A DNA stretch of 37,010 nt from Chara braunii. Its lineage: Eukaryota; Streptophyta; Charophyceae; Charales; Characeae. The stretch spans positions 4,777,666 through 4,814,675 of the forward strand of contig BFEA01000010.1 of assembly GCA_003427395.1 (NCBI GenBank). Direction: 5' to 3'. The stretch's first letter is position 1. Each line of letters opens with the position of its first letter. The notes beneath the pieces are model-generated. The model ran no database searches. It was not told the DNA's origin and saw only the letters and a program-made list of their open reading frames with translations. Positions 1 to 11,478 of this stretch are shown in pieces. A program made the translations under genes and the position numbers.

Positions 1-85
<85 letters not shown>

Positions 86-91
86 TCTCTC
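1..91. repeat. (CT)n microsatellite
   Basis: Almost pure CT dinucleotide repeat with one interruption near 80. It begins at the window edge, so its full length is unknown. Confidence 0.99.
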
Positions 92-2820
92 ATTGTCTTT
101 CCCTAGAGCCTTGACCCTCACCTTACCCTCTCCCCCCTTCTTCCTTCTTGGCACGTGACTAACGCCCCGCTCACTTGTTACATTGTCAGGGAACGAACGG
201 CGAAAAGGAGCGGTCCTCACCTGGTGGAGAAAGAGGGCAAGGGAAGGGTAGCCGGTCCCTTGCGCCACCAAGAAGGAGAAAAGGAAAGCCCTTTGAGGAT
301 TTGGGAAGGCAAGGTCCTCGAGAAAAGTAAAAGAGAGAGAGTTTGGCACAAAGTCAGTTGACTCAACCATTTCCCCAACTGCATGACTAAGGAAACATAG
401 CTTGACTGTGGAAAGGAAGGGAAAGGCAAGGGAAGCATAAAGGAGAAAGGAACTTAGGCTTGCGGGAAGGGCGATGTGTTGACCCCAATGAGGGATTGTA
501 TTGGTCTTTGCATGTGTGTGGATTTGTGCAGGTGAGTAGCTTAGAATGACTTGAGCGGGATTGGGTCCGGGGTACGTGAGCAAAAGGGAAGGATGAAGAT
601 CGGATGGAAAGACCGAAGGCCTAGCATGAATTCTGAGACGGGCGGGCCTAGGTGTAGGATGCTTGGAACAAAGGGGCGTGGCTTTGCAGGACGAATGTGC
701 GTTTTGTCTCTTTGAATGCAATATGGAAGCCCAAAAGGACTAAGGGCGGGTGAAGGATATATGAACAAGGATGCATGTGTCAAGCAAAGAAAAGGGGTAG
801 GGGCTAGGGGATGGATGGTGTCGCCTCGCCCCGATGATGCCATAGGGATTGTTGTGTTTAGTGAAAAGGTGTGTGGCCCAAGGATGACGCTTGGCCTACG
901 CACAAAAGAAGAAAAATTATCAATAACCCCCACCCCTGGGCTGCATGAGTATTGGAAGGAGCAATTGTCTGGCCACATCTAAATGAATCGAGAAAACGTC
1001 GCGAGTGACCGTAAAGCTACCATCTAACGCGAGAGCGGAGCTACAACCCCCAATGTTAAAGCCCTCTCGTAAATGGCCTATCCCCATCCATCCCATAGCA
1101 CTAGGTGGGGGTGCCCCTGAGACGAACGCTCCGCGCCCTGAGCTTGAGCGTGGGCGGAGCAGAGCCAACTGGGACCCGTAGTGGGGTCGACACAGGCTCG
1201 AAAGTCTTTCAGGGTACGACCTTACCAAAAAATGGTGGAGGCGTCGGGTGTGGGTTAAATTGACTCATGCGATTCCGAAGGGGACGCCCGACGCATGACC
1301 ATGTACATAATCGAAGAGAAAGAAATTGGACTTGTGTTTGCTCTTCCCCTTGAGAGAATCAGACTTGGGGGCGGTTGGGCGCGTGGCATGGCCAGGCCTG
1401 GAGGTATAACATGCATGTTACACCTTATTAACCTACTCCTCGGTGGAGTGGCTCTAGCCCCCCTTCCTCCGGTGCTGGTGTTCGCCAGTCCCGGGAAGCC
1501 TCGGGCAAGTCGCAGGTCGACCCCTCCTCTTCGTGCGAAAGAGGGGCTCCGGTTACCTGGCAGGCGGTTGGTGCTTCGGCTTTGGCTGAGGCCCAATGAA
1601 AATCCCGCGGTGGAGTGATCCGACCGACTGGGTGCTTTCCTCCCTTCTTCTTCTGAGCCCAGTGGGCTCATGCACTATACACTTGAAATGCTTGAAGGAA
1701 CCAACATGAACACAACGATTATCAAGAAAGAACAATCCTACCCTATGAAAGGACAGACTATAGAAGATAAGGGGAATGAAGGGAGTTGCTAGACTCCAAG
1801 GAAAACTAGCTCACCTTTTAAGATACTCACGAGAAGGAACCAGCCACTGTGTATGGACAATAAGGGGAGTTGCACATACAGTCCCGAGAGAAAATTGTGA
1901 GATGTGTAAGAGGCGCTGGGTGTACCAAAGGGAAAGACACTTGTTCTATATGTGTCTCACTTGGGACTTGTGGATTGTATGAGAGGGTAATTGAGCGTCC
2001 TGCCACTTCGGAAGGAAAGGGTGGGTCTGCACCAGCTGGTGCAGGTTGCGAAACGTTGCTCTCTTTGAAGTTCACCGGGTTCCATGTGCGGAGGTCGGGC
2101 CACCGAGCTGTTAGGCAGGAGTTGGTCTCGTCGGTTGATTAGTAGCATTCCCTCCTGGGCGGGCCGAGCATCGCTCGACGCCTTACCTAGGCGGGGTGTG
2201 AAGCGTCTCCTCAGGCGGGGCGGCTGCTTGTCGACAGACGGCAGGGGGACCCCTGCATGTGGGGCACGGAGGGAGCCTCAGAGACGATTAGTAGCTTCTC
2301 TCAGTACGATATGGGAAAGGCTGATTCTTGTCGGACCGATGGATGTGAATGCCCGGACAGTTGACTTTTGTCCTTACCGGGGTACGCGGGGTGATTCCCG
2401 GTGCCAATGGGGGTGTGCAAGAGCAGCAAGACGGGATGGGGTATTCTGGACAAGAAGGTGAGGGTGTCCCCCCACTGGAGTCCGGGTACCGCGCTCGCGA
2501 CGGTTGAGTTGTGCTTGAGGTACGAGATAAAACTCTGTCGAAAGTAACAGTGGAGAGACCATTTTTTGGGAAAAGGCCGGTGAGGAGATGACCGGCCTGT
2601 GTGCGAGGATTGCCTGACTTTTTTCTTTCTTTTGTGCCTCCCTTTGTAAGGCTGCTTGAGATTGTTGGGAAGGGACCAAGTTTCCAAGTCTGTTCTCGCC
2701 CCCTATCTAAGTCCACGAGAGTGAGAGAAGATGGGGATGAGTAAGGATAGGAGTCGGAAGGAAAGGAACCAAGAGAAGGAATGTCGGCTGATGGTGACCA
2801 ATTGAAGGTGGAACGGGGCG
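92..2820. other. No supportable gene; anonymous DNA before the tandem ORF array
   Basis: Open frames of 60-180 codons occur on both strands, but they overlap one another, have no recognisable domains and often start in the middle of nothing. I take them as chance frames in GC-balanced DNA. Two details are visible. A good 5' splice-donor string (CAG|GTGAGT) lies at about 530-538. A short direct repeat, GATTAGTAGC, occurs at 2137 and 2286. This stretch could hold the 5' LTR and leader of the Ty3/Gypsy element downstream. However, I found no primer-binding site or second LTR copy in the window that would prove it. Confidence 0.5.
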
Positions 2821-3771
2821 ATGATACTCGGGAAATGGGCAAGGGAAATTAGGGAAACCCGGATGAGGGGTCTGAAACAATTCTCATCTAGGAAGAGAGT
2901 TAGCTTGACCAAACGGCCCGTGCGGTGCTCTTTTATGGAAAACAGGAACCGGGGCTGGGAAAACGAGATGGCGCGGCGACTGTCGTCTCCAATCTATTCT
3001 AACGGTTCGGAAATGCCGATAGATGTAAAGGACGGGGTATCCATCGTCCTCCCGGATGAAGGAACGTGGACAGACCTGGAGCCAGCCTATCAAACTATGA
3101 TGCTGGACGAGAAGGACGCGTTCCTCTGGATAGAGACGATATGGACTAAGGTCAGCTTGACGAGATTGTCGCCGAGCTTGATGGACTTGGAATTTCGAGG
3201 AACGGTGGAAGCCCGAGGGTGGGTCTACCTATCTCAAGAAAGTGAAAATGCGATGGTGATAGAATTGGTATTGGGGACTGCGTCGGACTTGCTGTTTAAG
3301 CAGGCGGAGCGAGAGGTAGTATGGGCGGCGTGTCAACGGATGGAAATGGAGAGGGACAAAGTAGAGGTGTGAGTGGAACTTGGAGATAGGAGAAATGTGA
3401 GGCGACCCCTCAGAACGATGAGATGCGTACTACCCCCGTTTCTGGTTGACGCGCTCTTTGGAACCCGGAATAGATTGGAGCAGATATGTCGGTCAATGAC
3501 AAACCTGAGACTGTACCAGTGTGCTCGACATGACTTCCTTAGGCTGTTGGTAGAAATGGGGTCTTTCGGAGGGAACTGGGTGGAAGAGTTAGCCGATATG
3601 CGAAACTACCTTAGCACTGACGACGTCTATGTCCCTAGTCCAGTACATTGGCAGATAGTTTACCGAAATGTGGCAATAGGGGAAACCTTCTTAGAAGGGC
3701 TGAGGGAGTTGTTCTATGACGAAGAGGACGATTTCAGCAATGACGAGAACGATGACGAGATAGAGGATTGA
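2821..3771 (+). pseudogene. Tandem unit 1: unrecognised protein, one internal stop
   Basis: One continuous frame of about 316 codons, broken only by TGA at 3370-3372, so it appears as two abutting open frames. The first half contains a segment with GVSIVLP followed by LWIETIW. The second half contains LPPFLVDALFG, then GSFGGNWVEEL, and ends in a very acidic tail (EEDDFSNDENDDEIED). The same ordered motifs recur in the three units downstream, which argues for a real protein family rather than chance frames. The start is uncertain; an internal Met near 2938 is an alternative. I do not recognise the family. This is the best-preserved copy. Confidence 0.6.
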
Positions 3772-3837
3772 GACTTCTGAGAAGCAAGGCTTACCCGGGG
3801 GAAAATGGGTGGTCGGCTCTGTGCAGGAAGGAAGCGA

Positions 3838-4591
3838 TGGCCAGGGAACTACTGCTAAGGGACTACACATTTAAAGGATGGGAGCCGAAACGAGTCGAAG
3901 GGGGGGTAGAAATGTCCATACCGACAGATAATGAATGGAGAGGGACCACCTGTGATTAGATCGGACTCGAGATTGCACCAGAATTATCGTACCTGTGGAT
4001 AGAACAAATCTGGAACCTGATAAGGAGGAGGAAGGATGGGAGGAGATTGCGGAAGGAAGGGTGGAATCGGTCGGGACGGTCATCCTCTCCGAGCAAGGGT
4101 GACACCTATTTTGCACAACGCTTGCGGCAGGACATAGTCCGCTGTAGCTTCTGGAGAATGTCGAGGCGAGGACTCAGAGGGCAGGCTAGAGGTTTGCCAA
4201 TAAAGGATGGGATGTAGTCCATAGTAAGGTCGTGATGGGGGGATGGAAGGAGCTTAGACCTCCCTGTCTGCGAACCAAGATTTGGGTACCCGAGTTCGTG
4301 ACGGACTGGTTTGGGGGTTTTGACCACGTCGCAGTGGTGGCTAGCACTATGGAGCGGGTACACGTAGATTGTGCATGGTTGTCATAAGAGTTTTATAAAA
4401 CGTCGTTGAAATTTGGGCCCTTCCATGGCGACAGAGTCTGGGAGGTCCTCATCATTTTGAATATGGACAGATACGATCAACTAGAGGTAGCCCCAGAGAT
4501 CAGGGAAACCATAATCCGCAGGGAGGTAGCGGCAACACCTTGCTATGTGGATGATGTGTTCAAACTATTCGAGGTAGTGTGGTTCGATTAG
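3838..4591 (+). pseudogene. Tandem unit 2: degenerate copy of the same unrecognised protein
   Basis: The copy is split over at least two frames. The early part (about 3838-4020) carries GGVEMSIP and LWIEQIW, matching the GVSIVLP and LWIETIW of unit 1, with TAG at 3957. The later part (about 4232-4591) carries GGWKELRPP, then VPEFVTDWFGG, then GPFHGDRVWEVL, matching the second half of units 1 and 4. It includes a TAA near 4387. The segment between about 4060 and 4230 reads well in no frame. The motif order is the same as in unit 1, so this is a diverged tandem duplicate that has decayed. Confidence 0.55.
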
Positions 4592-4806
4592 GGGCAGGAA
4601 AAACCTGAACTAGCAGGGTAAGCTAGGGGGTAGAGGGGAGAGGAAAAGAAGGAAGGGGAAAAATAGGGGGTAACATAGATGGGAAAACATGTAATGTATG
4701 CGGACTAGCCAAAGATAGGAGTACTAAGAGAGGGAATGGGGTGTCCGGCTATTGTGGGGATCACTACGGCGTTGCAGGATAAGGATCAAAGGCGGGTAAA
4801 GGACAC

Positions 4807-5579
4807 GTGATGGCACGAAGGAGGACGTTCCTCGAGGATCGCCCGCTGGGGATCGAGCCGCCAAGGGAAGTGGCTGGCGGCATAGAAGTCAGCCTACCCA
4901 CCATAAATAAGATCCGGCACCCGGTGGTGGATTGGGTCAGGGTCGAGCTTATGGAAAATACGGTTTACCTGGTGACCAAGGTTGAATGGCGTGCGGATGG
5001 AGAGGACGGGTGGAACCCGGACCCGCGGGGGCATGTGCATCGGAAGGTTGGTTGTATGTGTCGGAGGATGGATGGCGCACGTTCGGGATCCTACTAGCAT
5101 CTGGAGAAGATTCACTGAGCATGTTCGAAGAAGCATGGCATTTAGTGTGGCAGGCGGGGTTCGAGTTCGCAGACCCGGAGTTCGGTGACGTAACAGCGGC
5201 CCTTAGGGTGCCCATGACCGGGAGTTTCAATCTGCCTAGTGAGAATGTTCGAATGAAATTGCCCTCCTTCTTACTGGAAAAATTGGGCGGGCTGGATCTT
5301 GTCAGGCGAGCAGTGGCCGACCTCGCCACCCTGACATTTGAAGAAGCGACGGTCTACCGGGAATATTATCGGGCCTTCCTAGAGATGGGGCCGTTCGACG
5401 GTGAGCAGAGGTACGAGGTGTTGTGAATACTGTGCACCGTATTCGCCACAAGGCCTAAAGTTCCAGTTGTTAGCGATGAGGTTCTATGGGGCGTCGCCTG
5501 AAGAGAAATAAAGCAGGGGCTGATTTACATAGATGACCTGTACCACCTATACGAGCTATCAAGAGAGGAGGCAGGCTAA
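4807..5579 (+). pseudogene. Tandem unit 3: frameshifted copy of the same unrecognised protein
   Basis: The copy opens with ARRRTFLEDRP and GGIEVSLP, then shifts frame near 5000-5040. It continues with EGWLYVSEDGW, a segment ending in LPSFLLEKLGG, and GPFDGEQRYEVL. TGA at 5424-5426 interrupts it. The same frame then continues to TAA at 5577 with a second TGA at about 5502 and the recognisable tail IYIDDLYHLYEL, which parallels CYVDDVFKLFEV in unit 2. Colinearity with units 1, 2 and 4 is clear by eye; function is unknown. Confidence 0.55.
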
Positions 5580-5661
5580 AAAGAGAAAAGAAAAGAAAAG
5601 GGAATAGGGAAAAAAAGGAGGACGGACAAGAGGTAGGAAGTTGCCTAGTGGTGGTCAGAGG

Positions 5662-6503
5662 AATGGATGAAATAAGCAGGACTCGCTTGCTGTTTAAACT
5701 GTGCAGGGAACCGCTAATTGACAATGGCAATGAGACGCGCCCAGATGTCGAGACGACCCACGCACCCTCGGCCGCCCACGGAAAGCGGAGGCGGATGGGA
5801 GGTGTCACTTCCAGCAAGCTATGTGGTTCGAGGGATTGACACATAATGGAGAGTTGTGACCTTGGGGAGGGACCAAGTGTTCATGATGGTAGAATGCTTG
5901 TGGAGTGGTATGAGGTTCAATAGGGGGCCAGGGGACGATCTATATGCTGACTTGAGGGTGACGGGGACCGTATACCTACCGGAAATTGAATGGCACATGC
6001 TAGGAACCGAGATGGCACTAGGACATGGGTTGCTACCAATCTTCCGAAGGGCTGCCTAGGCAGTAAACCGGATAGGACAGGAGGTTCGGGGGAGAAGGAA
6101 TGCAGGGCTGAGAACTCAGGTGGAGGTAGGAGGCTGGCGAGAGCTTAGGGCCCCGATGACAGGGTTGTGGTGTCGAGTACCCCGTTTCATGGTAGACTTG
6201 GTATTCGGCAGCCTCTCGAGGGCAAGAGACTTGGTGGACTCGACCCTAACCTGGATCCACCACTTCCAGCTGCAGACGACGGGAATGTTTTACGATGTAT
6301 CAGTAAGGCATGGGCCGTTCTGGGGAAATCGGGCCCATGAACTACTCATCGAAATCCTGATATTCGGAGTACCGCGTTTGGCGTTTGAAGAATATGAACC
6401 AATAATTATCAGGGAGATAGAAATGGGAGAAAACTACCTTGTGGGGGTGGCTAACCTGTTCGAAGAACCTGACGAACAGGACAGGCATGAGGGTCCAGCG
6501 TGA
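5662..6503 (+). pseudogene. Tandem unit 4: copy of the same unrecognised protein with one main stop
   Basis: From 5856 to 6503 a single frame is broken only by TAG at 6057-6059. It carries MVECLWSGM (compare WIETIW), VTGTVYLPE (compare GWVYLSQE), GGWRELRAP, VPRFMVDLVFG, then HGPFWGNRAHELL and IIIREIEMGENYLVGVANLFEE. The 5' part (5662-5855) is less certain and needs a frameshift. This copy lies about 450 bp upstream of the gag start on the same strand. The array might therefore be a passenger or extra ORF region of the retroelement rather than an independent gene cluster; that is inference. Confidence 0.55.
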
Positions 6504-6957
6504 GAAAAGTACCGAGGAAGGCAGCAAAAGTAAAGGCTAGAAAACAAAATGAGGGGTTAGCCATCTACGGAGGATAGTGGTCGGAGTCCTATTCTACCTG
6601 AGAATACGACAGGAAGGGACTAGGAAGACCACTACCGCTAAGGACGCTGAGGGTATCCAAAAGCGGGGAGGCAAAAGGGCCACCATCGAAAGGAGAACCG
6701 CCAACCCTGGATATCACCTTAGAACTGAGGCACGATAATGACAAAACGCCAAATCTCGGTAGCGAGCCTTCCGGCAGAGGGAAAGGTAAGCGACACCTCG
6801 CGGAGCGAGAAAAGCTTGATAAGCCGTCACGACCGATATAAGACGGAAAATATGGGAATGACAAAACATGGAGGACCTTAGGACCTGGGAACCAGGGAAG
6901 CTGTGAGCGACCGACCGTTTCGCAAATTTTTTTTTCCATGTGCAGGATTAGGAAAGG
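6504..6957 (+). other. Leader-like spacer before gag, with 3' splice-acceptor-like sequence
   Basis: No gene is seen here. At 6925-6945 a run of T followed by CCATGTGCAG forms a good 3' splice-acceptor string, 12 bp before the gag ATG at 6958. A spliced leader would explain it, but no donor can be assigned with confidence. The donor-like CAG|GTGAGT near 531 is only a candidate. Confidence 0.4.
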
Positions 6958-9290
6958 ATGGCGTCAGAGAAAGAGGTTGGGAACCTGCAAAGCAATGGGA
7001 GTCAGTGCACGGAAAGGAGCACGGAACGGAACGAAGGGTCAGTAAGGGATCGAGAGTCAGCAAATCTGGAGGGAACCAAGGAAGACGGGAAGGATCTTTC
7101 GACAGGGGAAAGTTTGGGAAAATTTGGGGGAAGCAAACGGGGATCCCAGGAGAATAAGGAAGGGAGGGACAAGGAAAGGTCGAGTCCGCGAAACTCAGAT
7201 GGGGTCGTATCCAAGAAAGTGAAACTTTCGGATGCACGACGTAAGTTGGTAGAAATAGAAAAGCGAACCGCGGAGTATAAGGCAAAACTTATTGAGGAAA
7301 TGATGACTGGGAATGAAAGGGGCCTTCCGGGGGAGGAACTACGAGAGGAGCGCAAGACCAGCCAGGGCGAAATTGGGCACGGAGGGAAGGATAGTAGCTG
7401 CCGGGGGACGTGTAGCAAGAAAGGGAAGGAGAAAAGGGACTCCCCGGACGTAGAAGCGGAGAAAGCTACGAACCCGCCTGCCATAGACAGTGGTGCTGAC
7501 CGTTTGCCTGCCGCCCCGAAAATAACAAAGGGGTGCGATGGACTTTGGAGTCTCAGAGAAAGGGTGTTGGGATGGTTCGATCCGGAAAGAACAACAAAAA
7601 CCGGAGAGAAGCAGAAGGATAGCAAGGAAGGAGAGGGGACCAGTACGGCTGGCGAAACGGGTAGCTCCGAGGGAGGTCTCAAAAAAATAGTATCCACCCT
7701 CTCCCGGGCATTGAACAAAAATCAGGGGTACCTCGCAGATTCCAAGAGGAAACTCACCTTCGATGGTGCAAACATTACGGAATTCCTAATAGACTACGAG
7801 AACCTAGCAGCCTTGTTGAAATGGAGCGAAGAGGAAAAGATGGACCATTTAGGGCAACATGTGTCACTGAGCCTAGGGAGAGATATAATGGTCATCGTCG
7901 CCGTCAGCGGATCCTGGAAAAAAGCCCGAAATGAAATGATGAGAAAATACTTGAAGGCGGAGAAAATGGCAACAGAAGCTGAACTGGTAGTTGTTCAGAG
8001 GAAGAACTATGCAACTTACAGCGACTTCCTGAGGGCATTTACTCTAGTGGCATTACGGATTCCCGGGGTAACAGATCGGATCATGAGCAAGTACTTCCTT
8101 AGGCAGTTCTCTGAGTTCGACAAGAATAAGATTCTACCGGCCAACCAACTACCAGCAAGTTTGAGTACACGAGGGACGTTGACTTCAACACGGTGACAGA
8201 CCTCGCAGAGAAGACAGTGGTAACCGAGACGTTAGCCTTGCTTAAGGAGGGAAAGGCCATAGACTTGACTGGAAAGACGGGAGATAAGGTGAAGAAGGGG
8301 ATAGAAAGCCTGCACGAACGAGTGCACGGGGTCGATAATAAGATAGGAAGGGTAGAAAATGCACTATTGGTAATGCAGGCGCAAGTATCCCGACCCGCCC
8401 TCCCGCCCCAAGAGGCCGTAGTTCCGGCGGCAATAGCTAACCGAGGATACGGTAGGAAGGATCCGGCCAATGAGCTGTGCAAATACTGCACGATGGTCGG
8501 AGACTTTTTGCGAGCCTGCCCAAGACTCAATCACGGTATTATAAGACAGAGGTGTAGCAGGTCACTTAAAGACGAAATTTTCGGACCCCGGGGGGAACGG
8601 ATAAACAGGAATTCGCCTGGTGGAATCCGGCGCGTCATTATTGCCCTGAACAATCTTGACGTAGCAGCCGTAGAAGCCGAGCCGGTAGCCGACGTCGTTT
8701 GGGACCAGCCGCCGGGGCGCGGAGCACAAGTCAATTTCATCCTAGAGAGTAATGGACAGGATAGGGTGAACATTGCCACCCAACGGGCAGGGGCGGAAAA
8801 GAAACTTATCCGAGACACAGTAATGGAGGAAGTTGCACGAACCAGCGCGGAACAAGTTGAGCCTGGGACCGGGGAACCAGAGAAAGTCTACGGAAAAACG
8901 AGAGAAGAAGAGCCGACAGACAAAGTCACGGCAGCGAAGAAGAAATTCAGATATCAGATCTCGATTTTAGCCATGCCACTAATCGATGACACCCTGAGCA
9001 AGTTGTTGGGAACCATGGTGTTTGTATCCTTTCAAACTATGTTGCAAGCAAGCCCGAGACTTCTCAAAGGACTCAGACAACTGCTAACTCGCAGACGCAT
9101 AGAGGTAGAAGAGGCTCTGGAACCGCAGGAAGAGGAAACGGAGGAGGCTGAGGCACCGCAAGGGGTCACCAACCTCCAGAGGATTCCAGAAGACTTGGAG
9201 GACCTGGAAAAAACCTTTGCAGACATTCGCTTAAGCTTGTCAGACCGAGAAGGTGGCGAAGTCATGAGGGCACCGCCCGGAACGAAGCTC
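6958..9290 (+). pseudogene. Ty3/Gypsy gag-like polyprotein (frameshifted)
   Basis: The structural protein of a Ty3/Gypsy retrotransposon. The ATG at 6958 opens a frame to 8196. It has a long, charged, low-complexity N terminus (about residues 1-250), then a capsid-like helical stretch starting at KRKLTFDGANITEFLIDYEN. That pattern (F.G.N...F...YE..A) is typical of retrotransposon gag. Near 8155 the protein continues in another frame (DVDFNTVTDLAEK onward) to about 9290, so one base has been lost or gained there. It then carries a degenerate zinc knuckle at 8478-8519 and Glu-rich linkers. A programmed shift is possible, but other disabling changes downstream make decay more likely. Confidence 0.75.
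8478..8519 (+). other. Degenerate CCHC zinc knuckle (His replaced by Asp)
   Basis: The motif reads CKYCTMVGDFLRAC, which is CX2CX4-D-X4C. Spacing and all three Cys match the retroviral/retrotransposon nucleocapsid knuckle, but the His is Asp (GAC where CAC would give His). The motif fixes the identity of the surrounding frame as gag and shows loss of zinc coordination. Confidence 0.75.
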
Positions 9291-10170
9291 AGCTTCCATG
9301 CACTGCCCGTGGGAAAGTTGAAAGTCCAGATTGGGACCCATCATACTGACGCACTAGTAGACGGGGTGTGGAAATCACGCTCATAAGAAGAGACTTCGCA
9401 ATGATCACGGGCTGTACCGTAAATAAGGAGGTAACAGGAAGCATCCAGGGAGCCGACGGAGAAATTCCGTTCGCTGGGTACGTCACCAAATGCGAGGTCA
9501 AGGCTGGGGTCAGGGAGTCGATCTGGTCGTTTCAGCGGATGACTGTAATGGAAGAAATGGACCACGACATAATCCTCCGGAGACCATGGTGCTCCAACGT
9601 AGAAATGATAGGCGTGCACTTGCACGATGGCACATACATGGTAGATATAGAGGACCCAGTGACTGGCCGGGGAGAGCTTCTCCGACTCCTTGGGACAGGT
9701 GGAGACCCTCCAAAGGGGAAATTGGCAACTTTGTCATCTACGTTCGAGGAGAGTGCTCGAAAAGGAGCATTCGCCCGAACGGAGGGTATGAGAGAAAGAG
9801 TGAAAATCATGATCAAGGAAGCCTTTAGCAAAAAGGAATGGATTAAGATGGGTCTGCCTCTGAAGAAAAAGAGGCAAGAAGACGAAGTCTTAGGAATCAT
9901 GGTGGCTGAGCAAGAGTCGGAAGTCAAACTTGGGGCCAGCTTGCCCAAACTGAAGGAATGGTGAAAGGAAACGCCGGGGGTAGCGGTCGAAATTCCGGAC
10001 CTGTTACAACTCGTCAAGGCTATTAGGTACCATAAAGTAGGGGTGGACCCGGCAGCACTTGCCAAATTTGAGGATGAGGTTCGAAAGAGCTACTGTTTGA
10101 ACGGGAAGGTAGTCAACATCCAACCCCGCGTCGCAGAAATAACGAAGCCGAGTCCGACCGTTTATTTTTT
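9291..10170 (+). pseudogene. Retropepsin and pol N-terminal region, frameshifted in the active site
   Basis: The aspartic protease that matures the Gag-Pol polyprotein. The frame entering from gag reads LPVGKLKVQIG and then DALVDG. The continuation, VEITLIRRDFAMITGC, lies in a different frame starting at about 9365. The one-base shift falls in the G run of the DTG-type active-site loop (D-G-G here). The second frame runs to TGA at 9962-9964 and on in the same register to about 10170. It covers a linker with a Lys-rich patch (LKKKRQE) before reverse transcriptase. The family assignment rests on the LVDxG context and its position between knuckle and RT. Confidence 0.65.
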
Positions 10171-10176
10171 AGAAGA

Positions 10177-11478
10177 ATGATCCCAGAAGGAAGTGTTCGG
10201 AAGTATAAACCAGTAGGAAAGAAAGGTAAGCTGGTTCCGATCCTAGTGGAGACGTCAAAGGAGGAGGCCATGGAGAAAGAGGAGAAAATTTTGAAGGCAA
10301 TAAGGGAGAGGCAAGCGGCGGAAGGGCATCGGATACCCGACGAGGTACCAGACACCATGAAAATATGAATAGATGGGTTCCTAACGGAGGAAGAAACCCG
10401 GCTGATAAAAAGGACATGCCAAGAATTTCACTTGGCATTTGCATTTAATGACCATCAGAAAGGACGATTGGAAGCGAAGCTAATTTCCCCCGTTAGGATC
10501 CACACGGTGGAGCATGAATGTTGGAACGACAAAGGGTCTGCCTACGAGTTCGGAATAGCAGCAGAGGTCACAAAATTACTCAGACCTAAGATAGATTCAT
10601 TTGTGGTGGAACCCACTGCGTCCCCCTACGCGAACAAGTGGTTTGTTTTTCGGAAACCCAACAAGACACTCGGGTGGATCCAAGATTTGCAGAAGCTGAC
10701 TGCAGTGACAATCCGAGATGTGGGATCGCTTCCACAAGCCGATCTGCTGGCAGAATCTCACGCTGGACGAAGCATTTACTCCCTGATAAACCTGTATTCA
10801 GGGTATGACCAGCTGCCACTAGATGTCAGGGATAGACCATACACTGCTATGCACACCCCTGTAGGGCAGCTGCAGATGCAGGTAACGCCTATGGGCTTTA
10901 CGAACGCTATGGCGGAAGCGCAGAGGAGGATGCTTGCGGTAGCCGGGGACATGTTCCCAAAAAAATGCGAACCGTATATAGATGACAATCCTATAAAAGG
11001 CGCACACAACAAGGATGAGACGGAGGTCCAACCGGGGGTTCGAAGATTCGTCTGGGATCACCTACAGGACATCAAGGATTTACTCCAGCGTTTCCTAGTA
11101 TATAATATCACCGCTAGTGGACCAAAGAGCATCCTCGCGGTCCCAGAGGTGACCATACTAGGGTTTCGCTGCGGGGCCTATAGAAGGAAGCCTGACCCGA
11201 CAAAAACAGATAAGATCTTTCAATGGCCAACACCCTTGCGCACCACGACGGAGGTACGAGCCTTCCTGGGAGTGGTCGGGTTCTGGCGGATCTTTATCAA
11301 AAGCTTTGCCAAGATAGCCGAGCCTATTCGCGCGATGATTAGAGAAGAAGGAACTATGGAATGGACCGAGGAAAGGGAAGCAGCGGTCCAGACCCTCAAG
11401 GATATACTGACTTCTGACCAAGTCACCTTGGCAGCACCCTGTTTCAACGACGAAAAAAAACGACCGTTTATTTTGTAG
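10177..11478 (+). pseudogene. Ty3/Gypsy reverse transcriptase, catalytic Asp lost
   Basis: RNA-templated DNA polymerase of the element. In the 348-codon frame from 10432, RT landmarks appear in order: PYANKWFVFRKPN (fingers), INLYSGYDQ (about residues 119-127), VTPMGFTNAM (151-160), YIDD at 10975-10986, and FLGVVGFWRIFI at the thumb/connection. In motif A the usual Asp of LDLxxGY is Asn (AAC at 10789-10791), so a metal-binding catalytic residue is gone. The same frame extends upstream to about 10177, crossing TGA at 10366, and downstream into RNase H across TAG at 11476. The assignment is solid and the copy is clearly inactive. Confidence 0.92.

Noticed and set aside
541-2842. Several 100-180 codon frames on both strands in the first 2.8 kb
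   Set aside because: Mutually overlapping, no recognisable motif, no splice or start context that singles one out.
7002-7718. 238-codon - strand open frame opposite gag
   Set aside because: Complement of the Lys/Glu-rich gag N terminus; no features of its own.
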